Shown one piece after another: positions 43,363 through 51,568 of a stretch of 64,000 nucleotides of DNA (its first letter is position 1; the number at the start of each line of letters is the position of its first letter). The stretch is from Bradyrhizobium sp. CCBAU 51627 (GTDB lineage: Bacteria; Pseudomonadota; Alphaproteobacteria; Rhizobiales; Xanthobacteraceae). The position numbers and the translations under genes are program-made. Location: positions 34,602 to 98,601 of the forward strand of contig NZ_LBJG01000083.1 in assembly GCF_028128765.1 (NCBI RefSeq), written 5' to 3'. The notes below the pieces were generated by a model, which worked only from the letters and a program-made list of their open reading frames with translations, was not told the origin of the DNA and made no database searches.

Positions 43363-44460
43363 CTATGCGACGACCGAGCGGCGCCCCAGCCTTCGGCAAT
43401 AGCCAATGAGCGGCCGTTCGACATACCAATGGATCAGGATTCCGGCGAGCACCGAGCCGATCACGGCGAGAACGACGAAGAGAGCCGAGGGCAATGGATT
43501 GTGGAGCCGGGCCGAGATCTGAATCAGCACGATCGCGGCCGCGGCGTGGGTAAGATAGATCGAATAGGAGGCATCCCCCAGCAACATGCCAAGGGAATGC
43601 AGCGGTCCCGGGCGTTCGGTCGAGGCGATGCCGAGCCACACCACCAGCGTCGCGAACAGGGTCCACCACAAGGCCCGAAGCCCGTTGTCTTCCGAAAGGG
43701 TTGCCCCGACAATGGCGGTCGCCAGGGTGGCGGCGGCGATTGTGAGCAGGAAAGCTCCTGGATAGCGGCTGCGGACCAGCGGATGACCTTTCAGCCATAG
43801 CAGGCCCAAGGCAAAGCCCATGCCGAACTGGAGGTTGGGCATCATGATGTTGCCATAACCGACCACGGTTGCGAGCGCGAGGCCCGTATTGTCCGGATGC
43901 AGCAGTTCCGGCCACGCCAGCAGACGCGCCGCCGTGTACCAGGCCAGCGGCGCAAGGAACCAGGCCACCAGCAGCGGCAGCAGCGGGCGTGGCCGCAACA
44001 TCGTCAAAGCGAACAGGATGTAGAAAATGAACTCATGCCTGAGCGTCCACACGACGTAGGGCCTCAATTCCCCGATCGGCCACAGCACCATGGCCTTCAG
44101 CGCAAGGACGGGGTCCGGTTTGGCCGTGCCGGCGAGCGACAGCAGGTTGTAACCGATCACACATACCCACATGAACGGAATGATGCGCACGAAGCGCCGG
44201 AGAAAGAACTCCGCGCGCGTGCTGCGGATCGGGCCGAATGAAACAATCGTGATGATGAAGCCGCTGATGACGAAGAAGATCGCGACGCCGAACAGGCCGG
44301 TTTCGGCGAGGAGGAACGGGCTCTCGCCATAAGAAGGCGGTAGGCTGACCAGCCAGTTGACGTGCCAGATCACGACCAGAATGGCTGCAAACCCGCGCAG
44401 GTATTGAATTCCCGGTACGATCCCGCCGTTGGGAGATCGTGCGCCCTCGATATCCGTCAA
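43363..44460 (-). CDS. Acyltransferase-3 family membrane protein (fifth of five)
   Basis: A 365-residue, ten-helix protein. IQYLRGFAAILVVIWHVNW carries R-G and H; AIFFVISGFIITIVSFG, FLRRFVRIIPFMWVCVIGY and WTLRHEFIFYILFAL match the family. The C-terminus is basic. It lies upstream of the fourth copy on the same strand. A 7-bp inverted repeat 34 bases before its start may control it. Confidence 0.92.
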   Translation of the reverse strand: MTDIEGARSPNGGIVPGIQYLRGFAAILVVIWHVNWLVSLPPSYGESPFLLAETGLFGVAIFFVISGFIITIVSFGPIRSTRAEFFLRRFVRIIPFMWVCVIGYNLLSLAGTAKPDPVLALKAMVLWPIGELRPYVVWTLRHEFIFYILFALTMLRPRPLLPLLVAWFLAPLAWYTAARLLAWPELLHPDNTGLALATVVGYGNIMMPNLQFGMGFALGLLWLKGHPLVRSRYPGAFLLTIAAATLATAIVGATLSEDNGLRALWWTLFATLVVWLGIASTERPGPLHSLGMLLGDASYSIYLTHAAAAIVLIQISARLHNPLPSALFVVLAVIGSVLAGILIHWYVERPLIGYCRRLGRRSVVA

Positions 44461-44493
44461 TGTCGCCTCAATGCCGCGCTGGTTCCCGACTTT

Positions 44494-44515
44494 ACCGATC
44501 GCTTCAGTGATCGGT
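44494..44515. promoter_or_regulatory. Inverted repeat upstream of the fifth acyltransferase
   Basis: ACCGATC-N8-GATCGGT lies 34 bases before the start of the minus-strand acyltransferase and 150 bases beyond the stop of the giant repeat-protein gene. It could be an operator or a weak terminator; no T-run follows. Confidence 0.35.
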
Positions 44516-44668
44516 CAAATCCTAGTTTTTAGGCGCGATGATGATGGTCGAGGCAAATATTGTCGCGGCGAGGGACCGCAATACGATCGCGTGGATTGTG
44601 CGGGAGGCGCGGGATCACAACGACGCTTGCGGCGAAGCAGGGCTCCGCCGCACGCATTCGCGGGTCGG

Positions 44669-47600
44669 TCAGACGAACGCGAAGTCGTTGCTGGTCAGGT
44701 TCGCGGCGACGACGTTCTTCAGCAGGATCGAGTCATTCGCCGTGACATGGACCAGGGTGTCGGCTCCCGATTGGCTGATCTGGAGATGACTGTAGTCCGT
44801 CGCCATCAGCTTTGAGATCGCGACCGTGTCGTAGCCCGCTGCCGACCCGGCATGGAAGCCGTTCACCGTGTCGTTGCCGCCGCCGAACGAGATCGTGGTC
44901 GAGCCGGCGCCGGCCACCGCGAAGATGTCGTTTCCGGCGCCGCCGGCGAGCGTGATGCCTGCCACCTTGGCCGACGCGTTGTGCGTGCCGTCCGAGTTCA
45001 GGATGTCGACAGAGGCCAGATTGCCGGCGGTGTTGTAGAAGTCGTGCTCGGTGCTGGTGGCGTTGAAGTAGAAATTGTCGTGCGACCCGTCGGCATTGGT
45101 GACGTACATCTTGGTCTTGACGCCGTCGGTGTAGACCGTCGTCGAGGACGAGCCGTCGGTGTTCTGGGCGAAGTCGCTGGCGATCTTGCCGCTCGAATAA
45201 GTCTGGGTGTCCTTCGAGCCGTCGGCATTGGTGATGTAGACGGACGTCTTGACGCCGCTGCTGTAGTTTGTGGTCGTGGTGTTGCCGCTGTCCTTGGCCA
45301 CCGTCTGGGTCACGCTGCCTGTCGTGTCGTAGGTAGACGTCAGGCTCGAGCCATTGGCATAGTTCTGCACCTCCGTGGTCTTGTGCCCCGTCGAGTCGTA
45401 CAGGTCGGTCGTAATGCTGCCGTCCGAATTGACCACCTTGGAGTATTGCAGGCTGCCGTCGGCGTGCAGATCGGTGATCGACGTGATGCTGCCGTCCGCC
45501 TTGATCTGCTGGATCTCGGTTGTGTAGGCCTTGCCGGTGATGTTGAAGAACGTATTGGTGTGCGTGCCGTCGGCATGCGTTTCATACGTCGCCGTCTTGA
45601 CGTCGTTGCTGTAGACAGTTGTCGACGACGATCCGTCGGCCTTCGTCACGACGTCGCTGGTGATCACCCCGGCAGAGAACAGCTTGGTTTCCTTGGTGCC
45701 GTCGAGGCTGGTGATGTAGATCGAGGTCTGGACACCGGCGCTGAGGTTCGTGGTGGTGACGGTGCCGTTCGCGTCCTTCGCGGCGGTCTGCGTCACGATG
45801 CCCGAGGTGTTGTAGGTGGTCGTGAGGCTCGACCCGTCGGTATAATTCCGGACGTCCGTCGTCTTCTGGCCGGCATTGTTGTAGAGGTCGGTCGTGGTGC
45901 TGCCATCCGCGTTCAGCACCTTGGTGTACTGCGTGGTGCCGTCGAGGTGCAGATTGGTGATGCTGGTCACCGTACCATCGGCCTTGGTGTTCAGGATCTG
46001 GGTCGTGTAAGCCTGGCCAGTGATGTTATAGAACGTGTTGGTGTGGGTGCCGTCGGCATTGGTGACGTAGAGCTTGGATTTCACCCCGTTCGCGTACATC
46101 GTCGTGGACGATGATCCGTCGGCCCTCTGCACCACGTCGCTGGTGATCAGGCCGGTCGTGAACAGCTTGGTCTCCCTGGTGCCGTCGAAGGCGGTGATGT
46201 AGATCGAGGTCTGGACCCCTGCGCTGAAGTTCGTGATCGTGGTGGTGCCGTTCGCGGCCTTCGCGTTGGTCTGCGTCACGACACCCGAAATGTTGTAGGT
46301 CTTCGTCAGGTTCGATCCGTCGGCATAGTTGAACACGTCGGACGTCTTCTGGCCGGCGTTGTTGTAGAGTCCGGTGACGGTGCTGCCGTCCGCGTTCACG
46401 ACCTTGGTGTACTGCGTGGTGCCGTCGAGGTGCAGGTTGGTGATGGAGGTCACCGTGCCGTCGGCCCTGGTGTGCAGGATCTGCGTCGTGTAGGCCTGAC
46501 CGGTGATGTTGTAGAACGTGTTGGTGTGGGTACCGTCGGCGTTGGTGACATATACCTTGGACTTGACCCCGTTGACGAACATCGTCATCGACGACGACCC
46601 GTCCGTCTTCTGGACGAGGTCGCTGCTGATCTGACCGGCCGTGAACAGCTTGGTTTCACGGGTGCCGTCGGCGCTGGTGATGTAGATCGAGGTCTGCACG
46701 CCCGCGACATAGTTCGTGGTGGTCGTGTTGCCGCCGCTCTTGGCGATGGTCTGCGTCACCCCGCCGGCCGTGTTGTAGTTCGTGGTCAGGCTCGACCCGT
46801 CGGCGTAGCTGTGCACCTCCGACGTCTTCTGGCCCGCGGTATTGTAGAAATCCGTGGTGGTGCTGCCATCGGCATTGACCACCTTGGTGTACTGGGTCGT
46901 TCCGTCGGCGTGCAGGTTCGTGACGGCCGTGACCGTTCCGTCCGCCTTGGTGGCCAGGATCTGGGTCGTGTAGGCCTGCCCGGTGATGCCGTAGAACGTG
47001 TTGGTATGCGTGCCGTCGGCATTGGTCAGGTAGACCTTGGACTTCAAGCCGTTCGCGTAGATTGTCGTCGTGCTCGACTTGTCCGAATTGATGACAGTTT
47101 CGCTGGAGATGCTGCCGTCCGGATTGTAGTTGATGGTCTGCTTCGAGCCGTCCGTACCGACGATCAACTCCTGCGTCTTCACGCCATTCGAGTACAGGAC
47201 CGTGTCGCTGCTCGAATCGACGTTGACGAGCGACTTGCTGGTGATGACGCCGTTGCTGAAGTTCGAGGTCTGCGTTCCCGTCAGCGTGCCCGAGGCATTG
47301 AAGAACTTGGTCTCGCTCCAGCTCGTCGTGGAGGTGGTGACAGAGAAGGAGTAGCCGCCCTGAATCGCCGCAAGGGCGTTGCCGTAGTGCGAGATGATGT
47401 AGCTCATCGTCGATGCGGAGGCGACAGGGAGCACATGCGTATCGGTCAGCGTGATCGACTGCAGTGTGGTCGAGGCGGAGAGGTCGGCGAGCTCGGCCAC
47501 GATCTCGGCCGCCGTACCCGTGACGGCGGTAGCCTGGGTCCCGCCTGAGGACGCCCGGGCGACGCCGTCGATCTCGATGATGATCGGGTGATCGCTTACC

Positions 47601-48799
47601 GGAATCGTGAACGAGCTGACATTGCTGTAGGTCGCGATCGGGTCGGTTCCGCCGGTCGGATCGTAGACCTTGATCGACTGATGCACGGCGTCGAGCTGGA
47701 CCGTGACGGTCTGGCTCGGGTTGCTGATCTCGGTGTTCGTCGTCGGATCCCAGACCTTCGGTTCGGCCCAGACGACGAGATCGTAGGCGCCGTTGGTCTT
47801 GCCGAGCACCATGCTGTTGCCGGAGTCCGGCATATTGCTGAGCGTATAGTTCAGCGGACTCGTCGGCTGGCCGCTGCCTGTTCCGTCGTCGTTGAGGATC
47901 GTCGTCAAATTGTGGACCGCAGTGGCCGCAAGCTTGGGCGTGCCGTCGTCGTAGAACAGCCCGAAATGGCTCTGCGCATTGGTGTCGCTGCTCGACGAGT
48001 TGCGATCGAGCAACTCGTAGAGATAGGTCTTGCCGACGCCGTCCTTGAAGGCGTCCATTACCGTGTTGAGGATCGATTTCGCCTGAACCGCCTCGTTGAC
48101 TCCGAGGAACGGCGTGGTGCTCAGCGTCGTGTAGCCGGTTTCGGTGATGACCGAAGGATCGCCGGGAGACACCGAGCTCGCGAGATCGAGCGCCGACGAC
48201 AGAGCGGCTCCCGGCGTGGTGCCGGTGCTTACATAGGCGTGGGAGTTGGCGTAATCCGAGTACGCGCCGAGATCGCCGAGCTTCGCGAAGTCGGCGGGAT
48301 CGTTGTAGCCGAGAGTGAGGTTGTAGACGGGAAGTTTGGCGAGCGACGCGTCGGCCTTGATCGCGGCGTAGTACGCCTGCTGGAACTGCGCGGCGGCTTC
48401 GATCGTCGAACTGCCGTTGTAGCTGAACGCCTGGAGGTTGACCTCGTTCAGGCCCTCCAGGGCGAGGATGCTGCCCGGGTGTTTCGCCTGAAACGCGTCG
48501 AGCGCATCGATGTATTGCTGCAGACCCGCTGCGCCCGACGCCGGAATCGACGATGAAACGCCGAGATCGAACTTGTAGCCCGCGCTTGCCAGGCCATCTA
48601 GCACTGGTTGTGCCGCCGGGATGTTGGTCAAACCGTCACGAAGCGAAGTGACACCGAGATATTTCAGGTCTGCTTCGACGAGTGCGAGGTTGTTGTAGCC
48701 GCCCCACGCATACGACACATGGGTGTTGACTCCGATGGAACTCGTGAACGCACTTGCCGACAAGACAGTTTGATTGGTGCTCGTGATGGTCGTCGTCAT
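44669..48799 (-). CDS. Giant glycosidase-repeat-RTX protein (1376 residues)
   Basis: Residues 1-305 look like a clan-A TIM-barrel glycosidase, with a likely acid/base E119 (ALEGLNEVN) and nucleophile E220 (VITETGY). A beta-sandwich-like part (to about 415) and a linker follow. Residues 581-1222 are four tandem units of 160-161 residues, built from 22-residue DGS/T-x-x-T-x-x-Y sub-repeats related in style to YD/RHS repeats. The last 90 residues hold RTX-like GGAGNDIFA and GGGNDTV and a hydrophobic end (NDFAFV) typical of type I secretion signals. There is no Sec signal peptide, which agrees with type I export. A surface or matrix enzyme acting on polysaccharide is the best inference. Confidence 0.85.
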   Translation of the reverse strand: MTTTITSTNQTVLSASAFTSSIGVNTHVSYAWGGYNNLALVEADLKYLGVTSLRDGLTNIPAAQPVLDGLASAGYKFDLGVSSSIPASGAAGLQQYIDALDAFQAKHPGSILALEGLNEVNLQAFSYNGSSTIEAAAQFQQAYYAAIKADASLAKLPVYNLTLGYNDPADFAKLGDLGAYSDYANSHAYVSTGTTPGAALSSALDLASSVSPGDPSVITETGYTTLSTTPFLGVNEAVQAKSILNTVMDAFKDGVGKTYLYELLDRNSSSSDTNAQSHFGLFYDDGTPKLAATAVHNLTTILNDDGTGSGQPTSPLNYTLSNMPDSGNSMVLGKTNGAYDLVVWAEPKVWDPTTNTEISNPSQTVTVQLDAVHQSIKVYDPTGGTDPIATYSNVSSFTIPVSDHPIIIEIDGVARASSGGTQATAVTGTAAEIVAELADLSASTTLQSITLTDTHVLPVASASTMSYIISHYGNALAAIQGGYSFSVTTSTTSWSETKFFNASGTLTGTQTSNFSNGVITSKSLVNVDSSSDTVLYSNGVKTQELIVGTDGSKQTINYNPDGSISSETVINSDKSSTTTIYANGLKSKVYLTNADGTHTNTFYGITGQAYTTQILATKADGTVTAVTNLHADGTTQYTKVVNADGSTTTDFYNTAGQKTSEVHSYADGSSLTTNYNTAGGVTQTIAKSGGNTTTTNYVAGVQTSIYITSADGTRETKLFTAGQISSDLVQKTDGSSSMTMFVNGVKSKVYVTNADGTHTNTFYNITGQAYTTQILHTRADGTVTSITNLHLDGTTQYTKVVNADGSTVTGLYNNAGQKTSDVFNYADGSNLTKTYNISGVVTQTNAKAANGTTTITNFSAGVQTSIYITAFDGTRETKLFTTGLITSDVVQRADGSSSTTMYANGVKSKLYVTNADGTHTNTFYNITGQAYTTQILNTKADGTVTSITNLHLDGTTQYTKVLNADGSTTTDLYNNAGQKTTDVRNYTDGSSLTTTYNTSGIVTQTAAKDANGTVTTTNLSAGVQTSIYITSLDGTKETKLFSAGVITSDVVTKADGSSSTTVYSNDVKTATYETHADGTHTNTFFNITGKAYTTEIQQIKADGSITSITDLHADGSLQYSKVVNSDGSITTDLYDSTGHKTTEVQNYANGSSLTSTYDTTGSVTQTVAKDSGNTTTTNYSSGVKTSVYITNADGSKDTQTYSSGKIASDFAQNTDGSSSTTVYTDGVKTKMYVTNADGSHDNFYFNATSTEHDFYNTAGNLASVDILNSDGTHNASAKVAGITLAGGAGNDIFAVAGAGSTTISFGGGNDTVNGFHAGSAAGYDTVAISKLMATDYSHLQISQSGADTLVHVTANDSILLKNVVAANLTSNDFAFV
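45134..45613 (-). repeat. Repeat unit 4 of the giant protein (160 codons)
   Basis: It encodes residues 1063-1222, starting YSNDVKTATY. It is the most diverged of the four units and grades into the C-terminal part, where a partial fifth unit begins (YTDGVKTKMY). Confidence 0.85.
45614..46096 (-). repeat. Repeat unit 3 of the giant protein (161 codons)
   Basis: It encodes residues 902-1062, starting YANGVKSKLY. It is very similar in DNA and protein to unit 2, with a 483-base period. Confidence 0.9.
46097..46579 (-). repeat. Repeat unit 2 of the giant protein (161 codons)
   Basis: It encodes residues 741-901, starting FVNGVKSKVY. The shared block TNTFYNITGQAYTTQIL is identical in units 2 and 3. 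Confidence 0.9.
46580..47059 (-). repeat. Repeat unit 1 of the giant protein (160 codons)
   Basis: It encodes residues 581-740, starting YANGLKSKVY. It differs from unit 2 mainly near its end. A degenerate half-unit (YSNGVKTQE) lies upstream at about residue 536. Confidence 0.9.
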
Positions 48800-48979
48800 G
48801 ATTTGCTCTGGTGATGCCCGCTGTTGCTGTTTGGATAGCGGCAGAGTTTCTCAGTGACGTTAGAAAGAAGGCTAAAGATGTAGATAACGACGGCTTTTCG
48901 CAGAATGAACTGCAAGTATTTTCAGCACATTGCGAGATGTTGCTTGTTCCCTGTGGGAACTCGTCGCGATTGCCTAGTT

Positions 48980-49038
48980 ACGATTCACTCTGACCCGTTG
49001 TTCTACGGGAATGTTTGCATGATAGCGGAGTGAATCGT
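48980..49038. promoter_or_regulatory. Nested inverted repeats upstream of the giant gene
   Basis: Outer arms of 11 bases (ACGATTCACTC at 48980-48990, GAGTGAATCGT at 49028-49038) enclose a small hairpin CCCGT/ACGGG (48994-49009). A further GATTCG lies at 49055-49060. The structure sits between the GT2 stop (49068) and the giant gene start (48799), so it could be a GT2 terminator or an operator for the giant gene. Confidence 0.5.
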
Positions 49039-49067
49039 TTGCAAGAGCGAAAATGATTCGTTGCGTG

Positions 49068-50195
49068 CTAGTGCGCTGACGCGATGCTCGATGGCGAAGC
49101 GCCGGGCAGTTGATACTCGGCGCGCCATCCCAGCCGCTGCGCGTCGCCGTCGGCGATGGCTTCGAGCAGCGGTCGAAGCGCCTTTCGCGCGCCATTGAAA
49201 CTGCGATGAGCCAGAATTGCCTCGATCGCGAGGATACCGACATAGCTCATCCGGTTGATGCGGTAGATAATCGGGGAGGTTGTATACCGTTTCTCAATCA
49301 AGATCCGGTTCCGGCAGGCATAATACAGCCGCCAGGCCGGCGCCTCGGGGCTGACCAGGGCGCTGCGCGCGCTGGTGCTCGGCTTGTCCCAGGACTCCTC
49401 GGCGTCATTGATGCAGCCGACATCGGTCAGATAGATGGCAACGCCTGCATCCATCAGGCGCAGCGAGTAGTCGTGGTCGTCGCTATAAAGGACGAACTCC
49501 TTATTTGGCGGTGAAACCTTCCTGACGGCCGCCATCGGCAGCAGCAATCCGCCATAGGGCGCGGTATCGATCCGGCGCAGGTGAAATTCCCCGTAATTGT
49601 CCGGGGATCGCCGGGTCGAACGTGTGAGCCTTCGCCACAGCTTCGACGGAAGCGAGGCGAGATGAAAGTTGAGAAACGAGTTGTTGCGGATCGCCACCGC
49701 GGTCTGGTCGGCGAGAAGGGTCGGATAGATGCCCCGATGCCTGCGCAGTGCGCAGAGGCCGATATCGTCGCTCGCGCCGAGCGCCGTGTGCAGGGCGAGG
49801 AGGCGCTCCAGGAATCCGTCCTCGCCGACATTGTCGTCGTCCAGGATCAGGACGAACCGCAGGTCCTTGTCCTCAAGGCGCTGAGCCGCGGTGATGCCTG
49901 CGTGAAATCCGCCGGCCGATCCCAGGTTTGAATCGAGCCTGATGATATCGACCGGTGGTTGCCGCGCGAAATCATCCGTGGCCACCGGGCGGTTGCACCC
50001 GTTGTCGACGACAATCACACGCCCGACCGCAGGGCTGGCCTGGACCGCGGCAACCGTCCGTCTCACCAATTGCTCGCGACGTCCGTAGGTCACGATGACA
50101 CATGCGACCGAGCGTCCTGCGTTCGTCGAGCGATCGAGGGCGATTTGCGACGTTAGTTCGAGAGGGGCATTCATCGATACAGTCTCGCTCGGCAT
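49068..50195 (-). CDS. GT2-family glycosyltransferase (GlfT/rhamnosyltransferase-like)
   Basis: A 375-residue GT-A enzyme. VACVIVTYGRREQLVRRTV, VIVVDNGCN, LDSNLGSAGGFHAGI and the metal-binding LILDDDN match the GT2 subgroup that includes galactofuranosyl- and rhamnosyltransferases; a late DDHDYSLRLMDAG block and basic C-terminal helices follow. It lies between the two glycosidase genes and is divergent from the second. It probably adds a sugar, perhaps rhamnose, to the lipid-linked repeat unit in the cytoplasm. Confidence 0.88.
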   Translation of the reverse strand: MPSETVSMNAPLELTSQIALDRSTNAGRSVACVIVTYGRREQLVRRTVAAVQASPAVGRVIVVDNGCNRPVATDDFARQPPVDIIRLDSNLGSAGGFHAGITAAQRLEDKDLRFVLILDDDNVGEDGFLERLLALHTALGASDDIGLCALRRHRGIYPTLLADQTAVAIRNNSFLNFHLASLPSKLWRRLTRSTRRSPDNYGEFHLRRIDTAPYGGLLLPMAAVRKVSPPNKEFVLYSDDHDYSLRLMDAGVAIYLTDVGCINDAEESWDKPSTSARSALVSPEAPAWRLYYACRNRILIEKRYTTSPIIYRINRMSYVGILAIEAILAHRSFNGARKALRPLLEAIADGDAQRLGWRAEYQLPGASPSSIASAH

Positions 50196-50232
50196 TCAGT
50201 CGTTCCGTTCAGGCGACATTATAGATACTCGG

Positions 50233-50254
50233 TGGAATTGGAACGGCAATTCCA
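50233..50254. promoter_or_regulatory. 8-bp inverted repeat in the GT2/glycosidase divergent promoter
   Basis: TGGAATTG-N6-CAATTCCA lies 38 bases upstream of the GT2 start and 180 bases upstream of the glycosidase start. It is the best dyad in the 238-base divergent region and a candidate shared operator. Confidence 0.45.
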
Positions 50255-50433
50255 GCGGCAACTTTGGCCACAAAACCGTGCAATCGCTTTGCGCGCGTTC
50301 CGCAAGCGCCCTTCGGCTGCGTCTTTGTCGGTGCGAGCGTATTGTGATCACATTGTGAAGGCAGGCTTCGCCTCGATGCACTGATACCTGATCGGATCGC
50401 GTGCATGCAGTTTCTCGAGCGCGTGGAGGCGCA

Positions 50434-51534
50434 ATGTTCCTGGCAGTGAAGAGATTGTTTCTGATGGCGCTGTTGCCGTTGCTCGCTCTGGTGGCATCCG
50501 TCGGAAATGCCGCCGCAGGTCCGCTGACATGGGGGGTCGATGGTCCCGATGGCCGGCGCGCGGACCTGAAGGCGATCTTCGAGGTCATGCGGGCGCGTGG
50601 GCTCACGCAATACAGGGTCGGCGCAAATCTCGCGCGGGACACCGATCCCTACGCGGTCCAGATGTACCGGGACATGCTGGCGCTCGCCAAGACTTACGGC
50701 ATCACACTGAAACCGATCTTGGCGACCCCGTTTGCCTGGGGCGATCGCACCGATGGCGGCAAGTATCCGGCCGGCGACTCGAATGCGCTGTATCGGCAGG
50801 GCTATTCGAGAACCTATAGCTTCGTGGTCAATTTCAAGGACCAGATCAACGATTGGGAACTGGGCAACGAGATCAACCTTCTTGCCCTGGATTCCAGCGG
50901 CAAGAAGCTCTACGGCCGCGGCTGGACCGCCGAGGAATTCGACATGCCGGCCATGAACGACTGGGCCGCGGTCCTCAAGGGCATGTCGGACGCGATCGAC
51001 AAGATCAATCACGACTATGGACTGCACTTGCGACGCGTGCTCAACACCACGTCAACCATGTTCGGCTTCCTCGACTTCATGGCGTCGAAGGGCGTCGGAT
51101 TCGACGTCATCTCCTACCATTATTATGAATCCCTCAATCAGAATCCGAACCGCGCATGGGGCGGCAGCAGGCAGCCCTACAATCTCTTCAAGAAGCTTGC
51201 GTCCTACGGCAAGCCGGTCGTCTTCAACGAGGTCAATTGCGCGGAGATCTACAAGCCCACTTACGAGAACGAAGCCGGCAAGCCCATGACCGAAGCGTGT
51301 TATAAGAGCCTATATGCAACTCTTGGTTTCATCACCCACCAGGTCGATGCCAATGTCGAGAGCGTGCTGATCTATGAGATGCTCGATGAGCCGGCCAAGG
51401 CTCCTCCGGAGAATCGCTTCGGCCTGATGTACGACATCCATACGCCGAAGGTGCCGCTCTACATGGTGTCGCGCTTCGCCGGAAAGGCGCTGGCGCCTCA
51501 TGAAGCCGAGGAACTGAGTAAGCGCGGAATGTAG
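50434..51534 (+). CDS. Secreted clan-A glycosidase (PslG-like)
   Basis: A 366-residue protein with a Sec signal peptide (MFLAVKRLFLMALLPLLALV...NAAAG) and a TIM-barrel glycosidase. E146 (WELGNEINLL) is the likely acid/base and E266 (VVFNEVNCA) the likely nucleophile; ISYHYYESLNQ holds expected substrate-binding aromatics. GGAGG 5 bases before the ATG at 50434 decides the start. Position inside the EPS locus fits a periplasmic or outer polysaccharide hydrolase like PslG, which trims or edits the polymer during export. Confidence 0.82.
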   Translation: MFLAVKRLFLMALLPLLALVASVGNAAAGPLTWGVDGPDGRRADLKAIFEVMRARGLTQYRVGANLARDTDPYAVQMYRDMLALAKTYGITLKPILATPFAWGDRTDGGKYPAGDSNALYRQGYSRTYSFVVNFKDQINDWELGNEINLLALDSSGKKLYGRGWTAEEFDMPAMNDWAAVLKGMSDAIDKINHDYGLHLRRVLNTTSTMFGFLDFMASKGVGFDVISYHYYESLNQNPNRAWGGSRQPYNLFKKLASYGKPVVFNEVNCAEIYKPTYENEAGKPMTEACYKSLYATLGFITHQVDANVESVLIYEMLDEPAKAPPENRFGLMYDIHTPKVPLYMVSRFAGKALAPHEAEELSKRGM

Positions 51535-51553
51535 GCGCGGCGGGCGCCGCGCC
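51534..51553. terminator. GC-rich hairpin between convergent genes
   Basis: A perfect 8-bp stem (GGCGCGGC with GCCGCGCC) closes a GGGC loop directly after the glycosidase stop codon. No T-run follows, so it may need Rho or may act from both sides with the convergent gene at 51569. Confidence 0.5.
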
Positions 51554-51568
51554 GGTACGGGATGTCGC

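Noticed and set aside
45134..47059. The tandem units considered as a CRISPR or DNA-level repeat array
   Set aside because: The period is 480-483 bases, always a multiple of three, and the reading frame is open throughout. They are protein repeats.
44852..48556. Long plus-strand frames opposite the giant repeat gene, with Val/Arg/Gly-rich repeats
   Set aside because: They are antisense shadows of the repeat units. Composition is unlike a real protein, while the minus strand has clear domains.
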